A stretch of DNA of 64,000 nt from Actinomadura sp. K4S16 (GTDB lineage: Bacteria > Actinomycetota > Actinomycetes > Streptosporangiales > Streptosporangiaceae), in assembly GCF_008327685.1 (NCBI RefSeq), contig NZ_BDDE01000010.1, positions 744,001 through 808,000 of the forward strand. The letters are read 5' to 3'. Both the position numbers and the translations under genes were made by a program. Under the pieces are notes generated by a model. It had not been told where the DNA came from. It did not search any database and was given only the letters and a program-made list of their open reading frames with translations. Below, one piece after another: positions 52,727-61,166 of this stretch. The stretch's first letter is position 1. The number at the start of each line of letters is the position of its first letter.

Positions 52727-53550
52727 GCGTCCGCGGCCGGTGATCGGAACATATCCGACCCGGGACCGTCCTCGATCCGCGCGGCGGCCGGGTCGAGGAC
52801 GCGCGAAAGGAAGGTCCTCGTCCGCTCGTGCTCCGGATCGCCGATCACCCGGGCGGGCGGGCCCTCCTCCACGACCACCCCGCCGTCCATGAACACCACC
52901 CGGTCGGCCACCTCCCGGGCGAAGCTCATCTCGTGGGTGACGACGAGCATCGTCATCCCCGCCTCCGCGAGCCCGCGCATGACGCCGAGGACGTCCCCGA
53001 CCAGTTCGGGGTCGAGCGCGGACGTCGGCTCGTCGAACAGCATCACCTCGGGGCCCATCGCGAGCGCGCGGGCGATCGCCACGCGCTGCTGCTGGCCGCC
53101 GGACAGCTGCGCCGGGTAGGCGTCGACCTTGTCCGCCAGCCCGACCCGTTCCAGGTTCTCCCGGGCGGTCCGCTCGGCCTCCGCCCGGCCCCGCCGCAGC
53201 ACCTTCCGCTGGGCGATCACGACGTTGCCGAGCGCGGTGAGGTGCGGGAACAGGTTGAACGACTGGAAGACCATGCCGATCCGGCGGCGGACGGCGTCGA
53301 TGTCGACCTCGGGGTCGGTGACCTCGGCGCCGCCGACCCGGACCGTCCCGGCGGAGGGCTCCTCCAGCAGGTTGACGCACCGCAGCAGCGTCGACTTGCC
53401 CGACCCGGAGGGGCCGATCACGCAGACGACCTCCCCCGCCTCGACGCGGAAGTCGATGCCGCGCAGCACCTCGTTCGCCCCGAACGACTTGTGCAGACCG
53501 CTGATCTCGATGGCCGCCGGGTTCCCGGTGTCCTTGCCGAGGCTCGTCAT
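52723..53550 (-). CDS. Polar amino-acid ABC transporter ATP-binding protein
   Basis: 275 aa ATPase. Walker [10 protein letters not shown] (about 39-47), Q-loop [12 protein letters not shown], signature LSGGQQQR, Walker [15 protein letters not shown] and [12 protein letters not shown] are the marks of the glutamine/glutamate (GlnQ-like) class. ATG 53550 overlaps the permease stop as ATGA (53547-53550). It closes the three-gene binding protein-permease-ATPase operon and lies 125 bp upstream of glnA2 in the same direction. Confidence 0.94.
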   Translation of the reverse strand: MTSLGKDTGNPAAIEISGLHKSFGANEVLRGIDFRVEAGEVVCVIGPSGSGKSTLLRCVNLLEEPSAGTVRVGGAEVTDPEVDIDAVRRRIGMVFQSFNLFPHLTALGNVVIAQRKVLRRGRAEAERTARENLERVGLADKVDAYPAQLSGGQQQRVAIARALAMGPEVMLFDEPTSALDPELVGDVLGVMRGLAEAGMTMLVVTHEMSFAREVADRVVFMDGGVVVEEGPPARVIGDPEHERTRTFLSRVLDPAAARIEDGPGSDMFRSPAADA

Positions 53551-54377
53551 CGCCGCCCCCTGCGCTGCCGCGCCTCCAGCCGCCGGGCCAGCAGGCTCAG
53601 CGGGATCGTGATGAGCAGATAGCAGATCCCGGCCACGATGATCGGGGTGGTGTTGCCCTGCTCGCCCGCGAGGTCGCGGCCGAACTTCGTGAGCTCCCGC
53701 TGTTCGAGCGTGATGCCGAGGAACAGCACCAGCGAGGAGTCCTTGCAGAGCAGCACCAGCTCGTTGGTCAGCGGCGGGATGATGATCCGGAACGCCTGCG
53801 GGATGACGATCGAGCGCATCGCGCGGGTGTGCGACATGCCGAGCGACCGCGCCGCCTCCAGCTGCCCCTTCGGGACGGCTTCGATCCCGGCCCGGATCGT
53901 CTCGGCCATGTACGCGGTGGCGGCGAGGCCGAGGGCCAGGCCCGCCTGCCCCGCGGCGCCGCCGGGGATGTTGGTGCCGGGGAAGGCCAGCGGCACGCCG
54001 ACGCCCACGAAGATGAAGATCAGCAGGAGCGGCAGGCCGCGGAAGACCTCGATGTAGCCGGTGGCGAACCACCGGTACGGCGGCACCGACGACAGCCGCA
54101 TCAGCGCGACGACCAGCCCGCCGCCGAGGCCGAGGCCGAACCCGACCGCGGTGTAGACGGCGGTGTTGCGCAGCCCGATCGTGATGATGTCGGGGAACAG
54201 GCTCTTCGCGACGTCCCAGTTGGCGAAGTTGAGCCGCAGGGTGCCCCAGTCGGCGAGCGCCGCGACCAGCACGATGACGACGATGAAGATCCCGTACTGG
54301 CCGCCCAGGGAGAGCTGCCGGCGGCGCCGGCGGGTCAGCCCGCCCGGCGCCGCCGCCCCGGCCGGCTCGGCGGTCAC
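53547..54377 (-). CDS. Amino-acid ABC transporter permease
   Basis: 276 aa, about five membrane helices of the HisM/GlnP family. The coupling helix shows the EAA motif region [32 protein letters not shown]. The start is GTG 54377 ([13 protein letters not shown]), overlapping the binding-protein stop as GTGA; frame is open further upstream but runs inside the binding-protein gene. Only one permease gene exists, so it likely acts as a homodimer. Confidence 0.93.
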   Translation of the reverse strand: MTAEPAGAAAPGGLTRRRRRQLSLGGQYGIFIVVIVLVAALADWGTLRLNFANWDVAKSLFPDIITIGLRNTAVYTAVGFGLGLGGGLVVALMRLSSVPPYRWFATGYIEVFRGLPLLLIFIFVGVGVPLAFPGTNIPGGAAGQAGLALGLAATAYMAETIRAGIEAVPKGQLEAARSLGMSHTRAMRSIVIPQAFRIIIPPLTNELVLLCKDSSLVLFLGITLEQRELTKFGRDLAGEQGNTTPIIVAGICYLLITIPLSLLARRLEARQRRGRR

Positions 54378-55198
54378 GATCCGCCGCCGGCGCTCGGCGG
54401 CATTGGACCGATCCACTTCTCGTAGATCCGCTTGTAGGTCCCGTCCGACTTCGCCTGCGCGATCACCTGGTTGGTGAGCTTCACCAGTTCGGGGTTGTGG
54501 CCCTTGCGCATCCAGAACCCGTACTGCTCGCCGGTGTTGAGGTTCGCGGCGATCTCGAAGCCGGAGTTCGCCGGGTCCTTCAGCCAGCCCTTGACGACCG
54601 GGTCGTCCTGGACGATCACGTCCACCTGGCCGGTGCGCAGGCCGTTCAGCTCCGCGTTGGAGTTGTCGAACGAGCGCGGGTCGAAGCCCTTGCCCTTGAC
54701 GAAGTCCTCGCCGGTGGTGCTCGCCTGCGAGCCGAGCTTGAGCTTCTTGGCCTTGACGTCGTCGAGCGAGGTGATCCCGCTGCCCTTCTTCGCCATCAGC
54801 GACTGGGTGGCGTCGAAGTAGGGGGCGGAGACGTCCATGAACTTCACCCGGTCGGGCTTGATCGTCATGCCGCCCATCTGGATGTCGCACTTGCCGGCGT
54901 TGAGCGCCGAGCCCGTCTTCATCGTCTCGAACGGGGTGTCCACGATCTTCTGGGTGACGCCGAGCCGCTTGGCGACCAGGTCGATGAGGTCGACGTCGAA
55001 GCCGACGACCTTGCCCGACTTCTTGTCCTCCGACTGGAAGGGCGGGTAGGGCAGGTGCGTGCACGAGGTGAGCGCGCCCTTCTCGATGAGCTTCACGCCC
55101 TGCACCGTCGCGCCCTTGTCGCCGCCGCACGCCGACGCCGTCAGCGCCAGGGCCGCGAGCCCCGCGCCGAGCGCCCGGAGTGTCGTCCGTCTCGACAC
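54374..55198 (-). CDS. Amino-acid ABC transporter substrate-binding lipoprotein
   Basis: 274 aa. Signal with lipobox LTASAC (Cys24) after [17 protein letters not shown]. Family 3 (polar amino acid) binding-protein signatures: [29 protein letters not shown] start (split: [29 protein letters not shown]) and [17 protein letters not shown]. Start GTG 55198 follows AGGAGG. The ligand cannot be read; glutamine/glutamate is plausible from the downstream glnA2-glnE genes. Confidence 0.93.
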   Translation of the reverse strand: MSRRTTLRALGAGLAALALTASACGGDKGATVQGVKLIEKGALTSCTHLPYPPFQSEDKKSGKVVGFDVDLIDLVAKRLGVTQKIVDTPFETMKTGSALNAGKCDIQMGGMTIKPDRVKFMDVSAPYFDATQSLMAKKGSGITSLDDVKAKKLKLGSQASTTGEDFVKGKGFDPRSFDNSNAELNGLRTGQVDVIVQDDPVVKGWLKDPANSGFEIAANLNTGEQYGFWMRKGHNPELVKLTNQVIAQAKSDGTYKRIYEKWIGPMPPSAGGGS

Positions 55199-55354
55199 GT
55201 TTCCTCCTGATCATGCTGCCTTCTGATCAAGGCACTATCGCACGGCCGCCCGGGTGGACGGCAGGGGCGGGGGCTGACTCGCCCGTGACCGTCCCCGGAT
55301 ATCCGTTTCCCGGAAATTGACGTGGCGATCATGGGCGGCCGCGGCACTGATCGT

Positions 55355-55370
55355 TAGCGTGGGTCGCGTC
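55355..55370 (+). promoter_or_regulatory. -10 element upstream of the terpene synthase gene
   Basis: TAGCGT (55355-55360) ten bases before GTG 55371; the transcript would start within a few bases of the start codon. Confidence 0.4.
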
Positions 55371-56390
55371 GTGGACATCTCACTTCTTCTCTCGATGACC
55401 GACCGGGTGACCGCCCTGGCCACGCCGTCGGCCATGCACCCGGAGTCGTGGCAGCTGTGCGCGCAGGTCGAGGCCTGGGCCCGCGGCCGCGGACTGGTGC
55501 TCGGAGATCCGGACACCTCCCCGCTCGGCCGGGCCCGCTGCGAACGGCTCGCCGCCCGCGTCCTGCCGTCCGCCGACCTCGCCGCCGTGGACCTGTTCGC
55601 CCGCTGGCTCACCTGGACGCTGGCCCTGGACGACACGCTGGACCACCCGCCCCTCGCCGACAGCGGCAGCGCCGTCCATGCGCTCTACGACGACCTGCTG
55701 CGCGCGATGCGGCGCGGCCACGCCCGGCCCGGCGCCCGCCCGCTGGAGGCGGTGCTGGTGGAGCTGTGGCAGGCCACGTCCAAGGGGATGAGCCGCGACT
55801 GGCGCCGCCGCTTCATGCTGCATCTGGAGGCTCATCGGGACGGCTGCGCCGAGGAGGCGGTCAACCGGCGGATCGGGCACGTCCCGACCGAGGCGGAGTA
55901 CCGGTCGCTGCGCCGCCGGGCGTGCGGCCCGTTCCTGTTCGACCTCATCGAGGCCGTCCTCGGCGTCGAGCTGCCCGCACGGCTGCTGCGCACGCCCCGG
56001 TGGAAGACCCTCGCCGACGGCGTCGCCGACGCGGTGGCCTGGGCCAACGACCTCGCCTCGCACGACATGGAGGCCGCGCGCGGCGACGTCCACGACCTGC
56101 CGTCGGTCCTCGCCGGGGAGCACGGGCTGGACGCGGCGCGCGCGGCCGCCCTGGTGGCCGACCGGATCGCGGAGCGGCTGGAGGAGGCGTGGTCGGCGGC
56201 GCGCAGCCTGCCCGCGATGCTCGACCGGCTGGACCTCACGGTCGCGCAGCGCGCCGCCGCCGCACAGGTCGTCAAGGTCCTGCTCGACACGCCGCGCGCG
56301 CACATGGACTGGCTCGCCGAGTCCGGCCGCTACGGTCCGGACGCCTCCCCGGCGCCGCCGCGCCTGGACGCGCTCGCGTCGCTGCGCTGA
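55371..56390 (+). CDS. Class I terpene synthase family protein
   Basis: 339 aa. All key metal-binding features are present: aspartate-rich DDTLD at 87-91 (WTLALDDTLDHPP), the NSE triad Asn226, Ser230, Glu234 in NDLASHDMEAA, and the C-terminal Arg320-Tyr321 pair after an upstream Trp (MDWLAESGRY). These coordinate Mg2+ and the diphosphate of a prenyl substrate, so it should be catalytically competent. No prenyltransferase, P450 or methyltransferase is nearby, so the product is unknown. Start is GTG 55371 (no Shine-Dalgarno) with ATG 55395 as alternative. Its 3' end overlaps the convergent regulator gene by 61 bp. Confidence 0.85.
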   Translation: MDISLLLSMTDRVTALATPSAMHPESWQLCAQVEAWARGRGLVLGDPDTSPLGRARCERLAARVLPSADLAAVDLFARWLTWTLALDDTLDHPPLADSGSAVHALYDDLLRAMRRGHARPGARPLEAVLVELWQATSKGMSRDWRRRFMLHLEAHRDGCAEEAVNRRIGHVPTEAEYRSLRRRACGPFLFDLIEAVLGVELPARLLRTPRWKTLADGVADAVAWANDLASHDMEAARGDVHDLPSVLAGEHGLDAARAAALVADRIAERLEEAWSAARSLPAMLDRLDLTVAQRAAAAQVVKVLLDTPRAHMDWLAESGRYGPDASPAPPRLDALASLR

Positions 56391-57355
56391 GCGCCGGCGA
56401 GGGCGTCCCCGGCCGGCGTGCGGACGTACAGGACCCGGCGGCCCATGCGGTGCCCGGTGACGAGGCCGCAGGCGCGCAGCACGCCGAGGTGCTGGCTGAC
56501 CGCGCCCGCGGTCACCCCCGTCCGCCTCGCGAGGTCGGTGGTGGAGGCGGGCGTGGCGAGCGCCGCGAGCAGTTCGGCCCGGCGGCGCCCCATGAGCGCG
56601 GCCAGGGCGCCGGCGCGCGGCCCGTCCGCCGGCCCGGTCTCCCAGAGCGTCGCGACGCCGCGCGGCGGGTAGCTGAGCATCGGCTGGTAGGGCGGCACCA
56701 TCACCGAGACCTGCGGCCACACGAACGCGCTCGGGACGAGCAGGATCCCGCGCCCGGCCAGCTCCCCGCGGAAGTCCCAGGGGCGGTCGACGGTGAGCGT
56801 CCCGGCGCGCCAGGAGACGGCCTCGTGCAGGTCGGCGAACACGCCCGCGGCGCCCTCGGCGGCGAGCGCGGCGCTGCGGCGCAGGACGTCCCCCTCCAGG
56901 AGGTCGCGGATGCGCGGCCAGAACGGCTCCACGGCGGCCTCCCAGTACCGTTCGAGGAGGTCGGCGAGCGTCTCCAGGGCGCGGGCGGGATCCGCGGCCA
57001 TGGCGCGGCGGGCGGGAGCGAGCCGCCTGCCGTGCCCGGTCCAGGTCAGTTCCGCGGCGACGACCTCGGGCGGGGCGGCGCGCACGGCCGCGAGCTCCGC
57101 GCCGAGGTCGGGCAGCGGCGTGTCCGGGGGCGGGGTGAGGAAGTCGGGGATGTACCCGGCGGGCGAGACGACCTCCAGCAGCGGCTCGATGCCGAGCCCG
57201 CGCAGCCGGGGCCGGACCCTGCGCACCCACGGCAGGTGGAGCGCGTGGCCGGACGGATCGGCGAGCACCCGCACGCTGCGCACCATCTCCCACAGCGGTG
57301 AGAACGCGAACCGGACCCGCGCCACGTCGTCCGGCGCGAGGACGAACTCGATCAT
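56330..57355 (-). CDS. ArsR-family HTH regulator with DUF5937-type N-terminal domain
   Basis: 341 aa. A long N-terminal domain (about 1-240, MIEFVLAPDDVARVRFAFSPLWEMV...) of the DUF5937 type precedes a C-terminal winged helix (about 255-325) with ELLAALATPASTTDLARRTGVTAGAVSQHLGVLRACGLV and RRVLYVRTPAGDALAG. ATG 57355 lies inside a palindrome that also fronts the MFS gene, implying autoregulation. It probably represses the exporter; the ligand is unknown, perhaps an antibiotic. Its 3' end overlaps the terpene synthase gene. Confidence 0.86.
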   Translation of the reverse strand: MIEFVLAPDDVARVRFAFSPLWEMVRSVRVLADPSGHALHLPWVRRVRPRLRGLGIEPLLEVVSPAGYIPDFLTPPPDTPLPDLGAELAAVRAAPPEVVAAELTWTGHGRRLAPARRAMAADPARALETLADLLERYWEAAVEPFWPRIRDLLEGDVLRRSAALAAEGAAGVFADLHEAVSWRAGTLTVDRPWDFRGELAGRGILLVPSAFVWPQVSVMVPPYQPMLSYPPRGVATLWETGPADGPRAGALAALMGRRRAELLAALATPASTTDLARRTGVTAGAVSQHLGVLRACGLVTGHRMGRRVLYVRTPAGDALAGAQRSDASASRRGGAGEASGP

Positions 57356-57371
57356 TTAGTACAGACTAAAT
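57354..57371. promoter_or_regulatory. Palindromic operator between ArsR-type regulator and MFS exporter
   Basis: ATTTAGT-N4-ACTAAAT, an AT-rich perfect inverted repeat in otherwise very GC-rich DNA, overlapping the regulator's start codon and lying 34 bp before the MFS start. Confidence 0.65.
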
Positions 57372-57404
57372 AAATGTCTCGGCGCGCGCGAGGCCCCCAC
57401 CATC

Positions 57405-58670
57405 GTGAAAGTGACCACTCTGGAAGAGACTCCTGTCGGTCCCCCTCCCGGCAGGTTCGCGGCGTTCCTGCGCCCCCGTGTCGGCGGCTTCCCCCGGACC
57501 TACTGGGTGCTGTGGGCGGGCACCCTGCTCAACCGCCTCGGGACCATGGTCGAGCCGTTCCTCGGCCTCTACCTGACGACCGTGCGCGGGCTGTCGCTGG
57601 CCCAGGCCGGTGTGGCGATGGCCGTCCTGGGCGCGGGCTCGCTCGTCGGGCAGCTCGCGGGCGGCGCGCTCGCCGACCGCTTCGGCCGCCGCGTGACGCT
57701 GACGTCCGCGACCGTCGGCACCGGCGCGGCCATGCTCGCGCTCGGCTACGCCCAGGGCCTCGCCGCGATCCTCGCGGCGGCGCTGGTGCTCGGCCTGCTG
57801 CTGGACATGTACCGGCCCGCCGCGCAGGCGATGGTGGCCGACATCGTCTCCCCCGCCGACCGCCCGCGCGCGTTCGGGCTGCTGTTCTGGGCGGTCAACC
57901 TCGGCTGGGCGGTCGCCATGGTGCTCGGCGGGACGCTCGCGCAGGAGGGCTTCCTCTGGCTGTTCTGGATCGACGCCCTCACCTGCGCGGCGTTCGGGCT
58001 GCTCGTGTGGCGGGCGGTCCCCGAGACCCGCGTCCGGGACGTCCACGCGGGGCCGGCGGGCGGGTTCGGCCGGGTGCTGCGCGACCGGGTGATGGTCGGC
58101 TACGTGCTGGTCACCCTCGTCTACACGTTCGTGCTCATGCAGGGCATGACGACGATGCCGCTCGCCATGAGGGAGGACGGGCTCGGCCCGCGGTCCTACG
58201 GCCTGGCGATCGCCGCGAACGGCGTGCTGATCGTGATCGTCCAGCCGCTGGTGAACGCGTGGCTGGCCAGGCGCGACCACACCCTTGTCCTCGTGGCCGG
58301 CTTCGCGATGGTCGGGGTCGGCTACGGGCTCACCTCGCTCGCCTCGTCGGTGGCCGCCTACACCGCGACGATCCTGGTGTGGACGCTGGGGGAGATCACC
58401 GCCGCGTCCGTCCTGCAGGCCGTGGTCGCCGACCTCGCGCCCGCGCCCCTGCGCGGCCGGTACGGCGGCCTGTACGGGATGGCGTGGTCGGGCGGCTTCC
58501 TGCTGGCGCCGCTCGGCGGCACCCAGCTGCTCGGCGCCGGCGGAGGGCCCGCACTGTGGCTGACCTGCGCGGGTCTCGCCCTCGCGGCCGCCGCGGCGCA
58601 GCTCGCGCTCGGCCCCGCGATCCGGCGACGGCACGCCGCCGTGCTCGACGCCCACTTTTCGTCAAAGTGA
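57405..58670 (+). CDS. Major facilitator superfamily exporter
   Basis: 421 aa with twelve predicted membrane helices. The loop 2-3 motif GQLAGGALADRFGRR is the MFS signature A for drug:H+ antiporters; the second half repeats it weakly. Start GTG 57405 (VKVTTLEETPVGPPPG); no strong ribosome-binding site. It is divergent from the DUF5937-ArsR gene with a shared operator, so it is likely induced by a compound it exports. Its last bases carry the nadE operator. Substrate unknown. Confidence 0.9.
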   Translation: MKVTTLEETPVGPPPGRFAAFLRPRVGGFPRTYWVLWAGTLLNRLGTMVEPFLGLYLTTVRGLSLAQAGVAMAVLGAGSLVGQLAGGALADRFGRRVTLTSATVGTGAAMLALGYAQGLAAILAAALVLGLLLDMYRPAAQAMVADIVSPADRPRAFGLLFWAVNLGWAVAMVLGGTLAQEGFLWLFWIDALTCAAFGLLVWRAVPETRVRDVHAGPAGGFGRVLRDRVMVGYVLVTLVYTFVLMQGMTTMPLAMREDGLGPRSYGLAIAANGVLIVIVQPLVNAWLARRDHTLVLVAGFAMVGVGYGLTSLASSVAAYTATILVWTLGEITAASVLQAVVADLAPAPLRGRYGGLYGMAWSGGFLLAPLGGTQLLGAGGGPALWLTCAGLALAAAAAQLALGPAIRRRHAAVLDAHFSSK

Positions 58671-58675
58671 CGAAA
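58657..58675. promoter_or_regulatory. Palindromic operator at the nadE promoter (shared with nadA)
   Basis: TTTCGTCA-AAG-TGACGAAA, perfect 8-bp arms, overlapping the -35 zone of nadE and the MFS stop codon. Its central 15-mer matches the nadA element (21119-21133) at 14 of 15 bases. Confidence 0.62.
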
Positions 58676-58690
58676 CCGGGTCCGGGGTTC

Positions 58691-58702
58691 TACCCTTGGA
58701 CC
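58691..58702 (+). promoter_or_regulatory. -10 element for leaderless nadE
   Basis: TACCCT (58691-58696), six bases, then GTG 58703. Confidence 0.52.
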
Positions 58703-60490
58703 GTGGCACAACTCAGGATCGCTCTCGCACAGGTGAACTCGACCGTCGGCGACCTCGACGGCAACGCCGACCAGATCGTGGCGTGGACGCGCCGCGCCGC
58801 CGAGGCGGGCGCGCACCTCGTCGCATTCCCGGAGATGATGCTGACCGGCTATCCCGTGGAGGACCTCGCGCTCCGCACGTCCTTCGTCGAGGCGTCCCGC
58901 GACGTCCTCGAAAGCCTCGCCCGCCGGCTCGCCGACGAGGGCCTCGGCGACCTGCCCGTCGTCACCGGTTACCTCGACTGCCCGCCCGTCGGCGAGGGCA
59001 AGGCCCGGCGGCCCGGCGCCCTTCCGCTGAACGCCGCCGCATGGCTGCACGGCGGCGGGGTGGTCGTCCGCTCCGCCAAGCACCACCTGCCCAACTACGG
59101 CGTGTTCGACGAGTACCGGATCTTCGCGCGCGGCGACCGGCTGCCGGTCGTCCGGGTGCACGGCGTCGACGTCGCCACCGTCATCTGCGAGGACCTCTGG
59201 CAGGACGGCGGCCCGGTCGGCGTCACCCGGGCCACCGGCGCCGGCCTGCTGCTGGCGGTCAACGCCTCCCCCTACGAGCGCAACAAGGACGACGTCCGCC
59301 TCGAACTGTGCGCCGACCGCGCCCGCGAGGCCGGCTGCGCGCTCGCGTACGTCAACCTGGTCGGCGGCCAGGACGAGCTCGTCTTCGACGGCGACTCCGT
59401 CATCGTCGGCCCGGACGGCTCCCCCCTGGCCCGCGCCCCCCAGTTCGTCGAGCACCTCCTCGTCGCCGACCTCGACCTGCCCGCGGCCGGCCCCGCCGCC
59501 GACGAGGGCCCCACCCGCGTCGACGCCCAGGACGGCACCACGATCACGATCGAGCGGCGCGTCCTGTCCGCCGACCCGCTGCCCGCCTACCCCGCGGAGG
59601 CGCCGACGGTCGCGCGGCCCCTGGAGGACCTCGCCGAGGTGTACGCGGCGCTCGTCCTCGGCACCCGCGACTACGTCCGCAAGAACGGCTTCCGCTCCGT
59701 CGTCCTCGGCCTGTCCGGCGGCATCGACTCCGCCCTCGTCGCCACCATCGCCTCCGACGCCATCGGCCCGGAGAACGTGCACGCCGTCCTGCTGCCGAGC
59801 CGCTACTCCTCCGAGGGCTCCGTCGTGGACGCCGAGGAGCTCGTGAAGCGGCAGGGGATCAACTCGCGCATCGTCCCCATCGCCGGAATGGTCGAGGCCT
59901 TCGAGGAGCAGCTCGACCTGCACGGCCTCGCCGAGGAGAACCTCCAGGCCCGCATCCGCGCCAACGTCTGGATGGCCCTGTCCAACGAGCACGGCCACCT
60001 CGTCCTCACCGGCGGCAACAAGAGCGAGCTCGCGACCGGCTACTCCACCCTCTACGGCGACTCCGCGGGCGGCTTCGGCCCCATCAAGGACGTCTTCAAG
60101 CTCACCGTCTGGGAGCTCGCCCGCTGGCGCAACACCCAGGTGGGCTCGGACTCGCCGCTCCTGCACCCCTTCGAGCAGGAGCCCGTCCCCGAAGCGATCA
60201 TCGTCAAGGAGCCGTCCGCCGAGCTGCGGCCCGACCAGCGCGACCGCGACACCCTCCCCGAGTACGCCCTCCTCGACCCGGTCCTGACCGACTACGTCGA
60301 ACGCGACATGGGCCGCGACGCCCTCGTCGCCGCCGGCCACGACCCCGCCCTGGTCGAACGCGCCATCCGCCTCGTCGACATCGCCGAGTACAAGCGCCGC
60401 CAGTACCCGCCCGGCCCCAAGATCACCCCAAAGAACTTCGGCCGCGACCGCCGCCTCCCCATAACCAACCGCTGGAGGGAGAAGTGTTAG
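58703..60490 (+). CDS. nadE: Glutamine-dependent NAD+ synthetase
   Basis: 595 aa, two domains. N-terminal glutaminase of the nitrilase family with the Glu-Lys-Cys triad: Glu in AFPEMMLTGYPVEDL (about residue 47), Lys in RSAKHHLPNYGVFDEYR, Cys in TVICEDLWQDGGP. C-terminal ATP-pyrophosphatase synthetase domain with P-loop LSGGIDSALV (about 337-346) and NKSELATGYSTLYGD. It amidates nicotinate adenine dinucleotide to NAD. Start GTG 58703 (VAQLRIALAQVNST). Hairpin repeat follows 20 bp after the stop. Confidence 0.97.
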   Translation: MAQLRIALAQVNSTVGDLDGNADQIVAWTRRAAEAGAHLVAFPEMMLTGYPVEDLALRTSFVEASRDVLESLARRLADEGLGDLPVVTGYLDCPPVGEGKARRPGALPLNAAAWLHGGGVVVRSAKHHLPNYGVFDEYRIFARGDRLPVVRVHGVDVATVICEDLWQDGGPVGVTRATGAGLLLAVNASPYERNKDDVRLELCADRAREAGCALAYVNLVGGQDELVFDGDSVIVGPDGSPLARAPQFVEHLLVADLDLPAAGPAADEGPTRVDAQDGTTITIERRVLSADPLPAYPAEAPTVARPLEDLAEVYAALVLGTRDYVRKNGFRSVVLGLSGGIDSALVATIASDAIGPENVHAVLLPSRYSSEGSVVDAEELVKRQGINSRIVPIAGMVEAFEEQLDLHGLAEENLQARIRANVWMALSNEHGHLVLTGGNKSELATGYSTLYGDSAGGFGPIKDVFKLTVWELARWRNTQVGSDSPLLHPFEQEPVPEAIIVKEPSAELRPDQRDRDTLPEYALLDPVLTDYVERDMGRDALVAAGHDPALVERAIRLVDIAEYKRRQYPPGPKITPKNFGRDRRLPITNRWREKC

Positions 60491-60504
60491 CCCAGGGGTC
60501 TGTG

Positions 60505-60846
60505 TTCACCCAGGGGGACGACCCCCTGGAACCCCCGTCACGACGCAGGCGATCCTCACGCCGCCGTCGCGGTCTCTGTGCCTGTTGCGGCTTGTGCGGC
60601 GTCGCTGCGGTCGCCTGCGTCGGCGGGCACGCGCGTTCCGCTCGCTGCACTCGCTCCACGCGCCTGCCCGCGCTGCGTTCACCCAGGGGGGCGACCCCCT
60701 GGAACCCCCGTCACGACGCAGGCGATCCTCACGCCGCCGTCGCGGTCTCTGTGCCTGTTGCGGCTTGTGCGGCGTCGCTGCGGTCGCCTGCGTCGGCGGG
60801 CACGCGCGTTCCGCTCGCTGCACTCGCTCCACGCGCCTGCCCGCGC
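60505..60846. repeat. Tandem duplication of a 173-bp hairpin-headed repeat
   Basis: Unit 1 is 60505-60677 and unit 2 is 60678-60846, nearly identical at a 173-bp offset (one A/G change seen in the hairpin loop). Each begins with CCAGGGGG-N4-CCCCCTGG (60510-60529; 60683-60702), a plausible transcription terminator for nadE, followed by CCCCCGTCACGACGCAGGCG and GC-rich sequence. No coding potential is convincing. Confidence 0.85.
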
Positions 60847-60862
60847 CCCGGCTGAGCACCAA

Positions 60863-60965
60863 GTCCAAGAGGGTGTGAACCGTCCACGCCCCACGCTCTT
60901 GGTCCAACCCTCTTGGACGTGCACACCTTGACGCTCTTGGATGTGCCAGCTGTGGCGCTCTTGGA
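60863..60965. repeat. CTCTTGGA iterons and inverted repeat
   Basis: CTCTTGGA occurs at 60910-60917, 60934-60941 and 60958-60965, exactly 24 bp apart, plus CTCTTGG at 60896-60902. GTCCAAGAGGGT (60863-60874) is a perfect inverted copy of ACCCTCTTGGAC (60907-60918). Function unknown; not coding. Confidence 0.6.
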
Positions 60966-60989
60966 GTGGACTTGAGCGACGGCGCGGGT

Positions 60990-61149
60990 CGGGCGGCCGG
61001 AAGGCGCTCTGGCGCCTGGAGGTCGCCCGACCCGCCGAGCCGGGCGACCGCAGCGCCACGACACGAACCCGCACGGGCACAACCCACCGAAACCGTGGCG
61101 TGAGGATCGCCCGGCTCGCAACGGGGGTTCCAGGGGGTCGCCCCCCTGG
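60990..61149. repeat. Third, inverted and diverged copy of the hairpin-headed repeat
   Basis: Read on the minus strand it starts with CCAGGGGG-N4-CCCCCTGG (61149-61130), then GGAACCCCCGT and GCGATCCTCACGCC as in the units at 60505-60846, becoming diverged farther on. Its hairpin lies 18 bp beyond the stop of the SpoIIE-type gene and may terminate it. Confidence 0.75.
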
Positions 61150-61166
61150 GAAGACACCGCCCCCCT

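Noticed and set aside
48440..53119. Very long open frame antisense to glnE and glnA2 (over 1500 codons)
   Set aside because: It mirrors the codon bias of two well-identified genes on the other strand; translation is low-complexity Arg/Gly/Val/His-rich and shows no domain.
60896..60965. Possible CRISPR array from the 24-bp-spaced repeats
   Set aside because: The repeats are only 8 bp, spacers about 16 bp, and no cas gene is present.
60423..61157. Several Arg-rich open frames ending in PGGRPPG
   Set aside because: They arise from the duplicated hairpin repeat; the repeated peptides are translations of the same DNA repeat.
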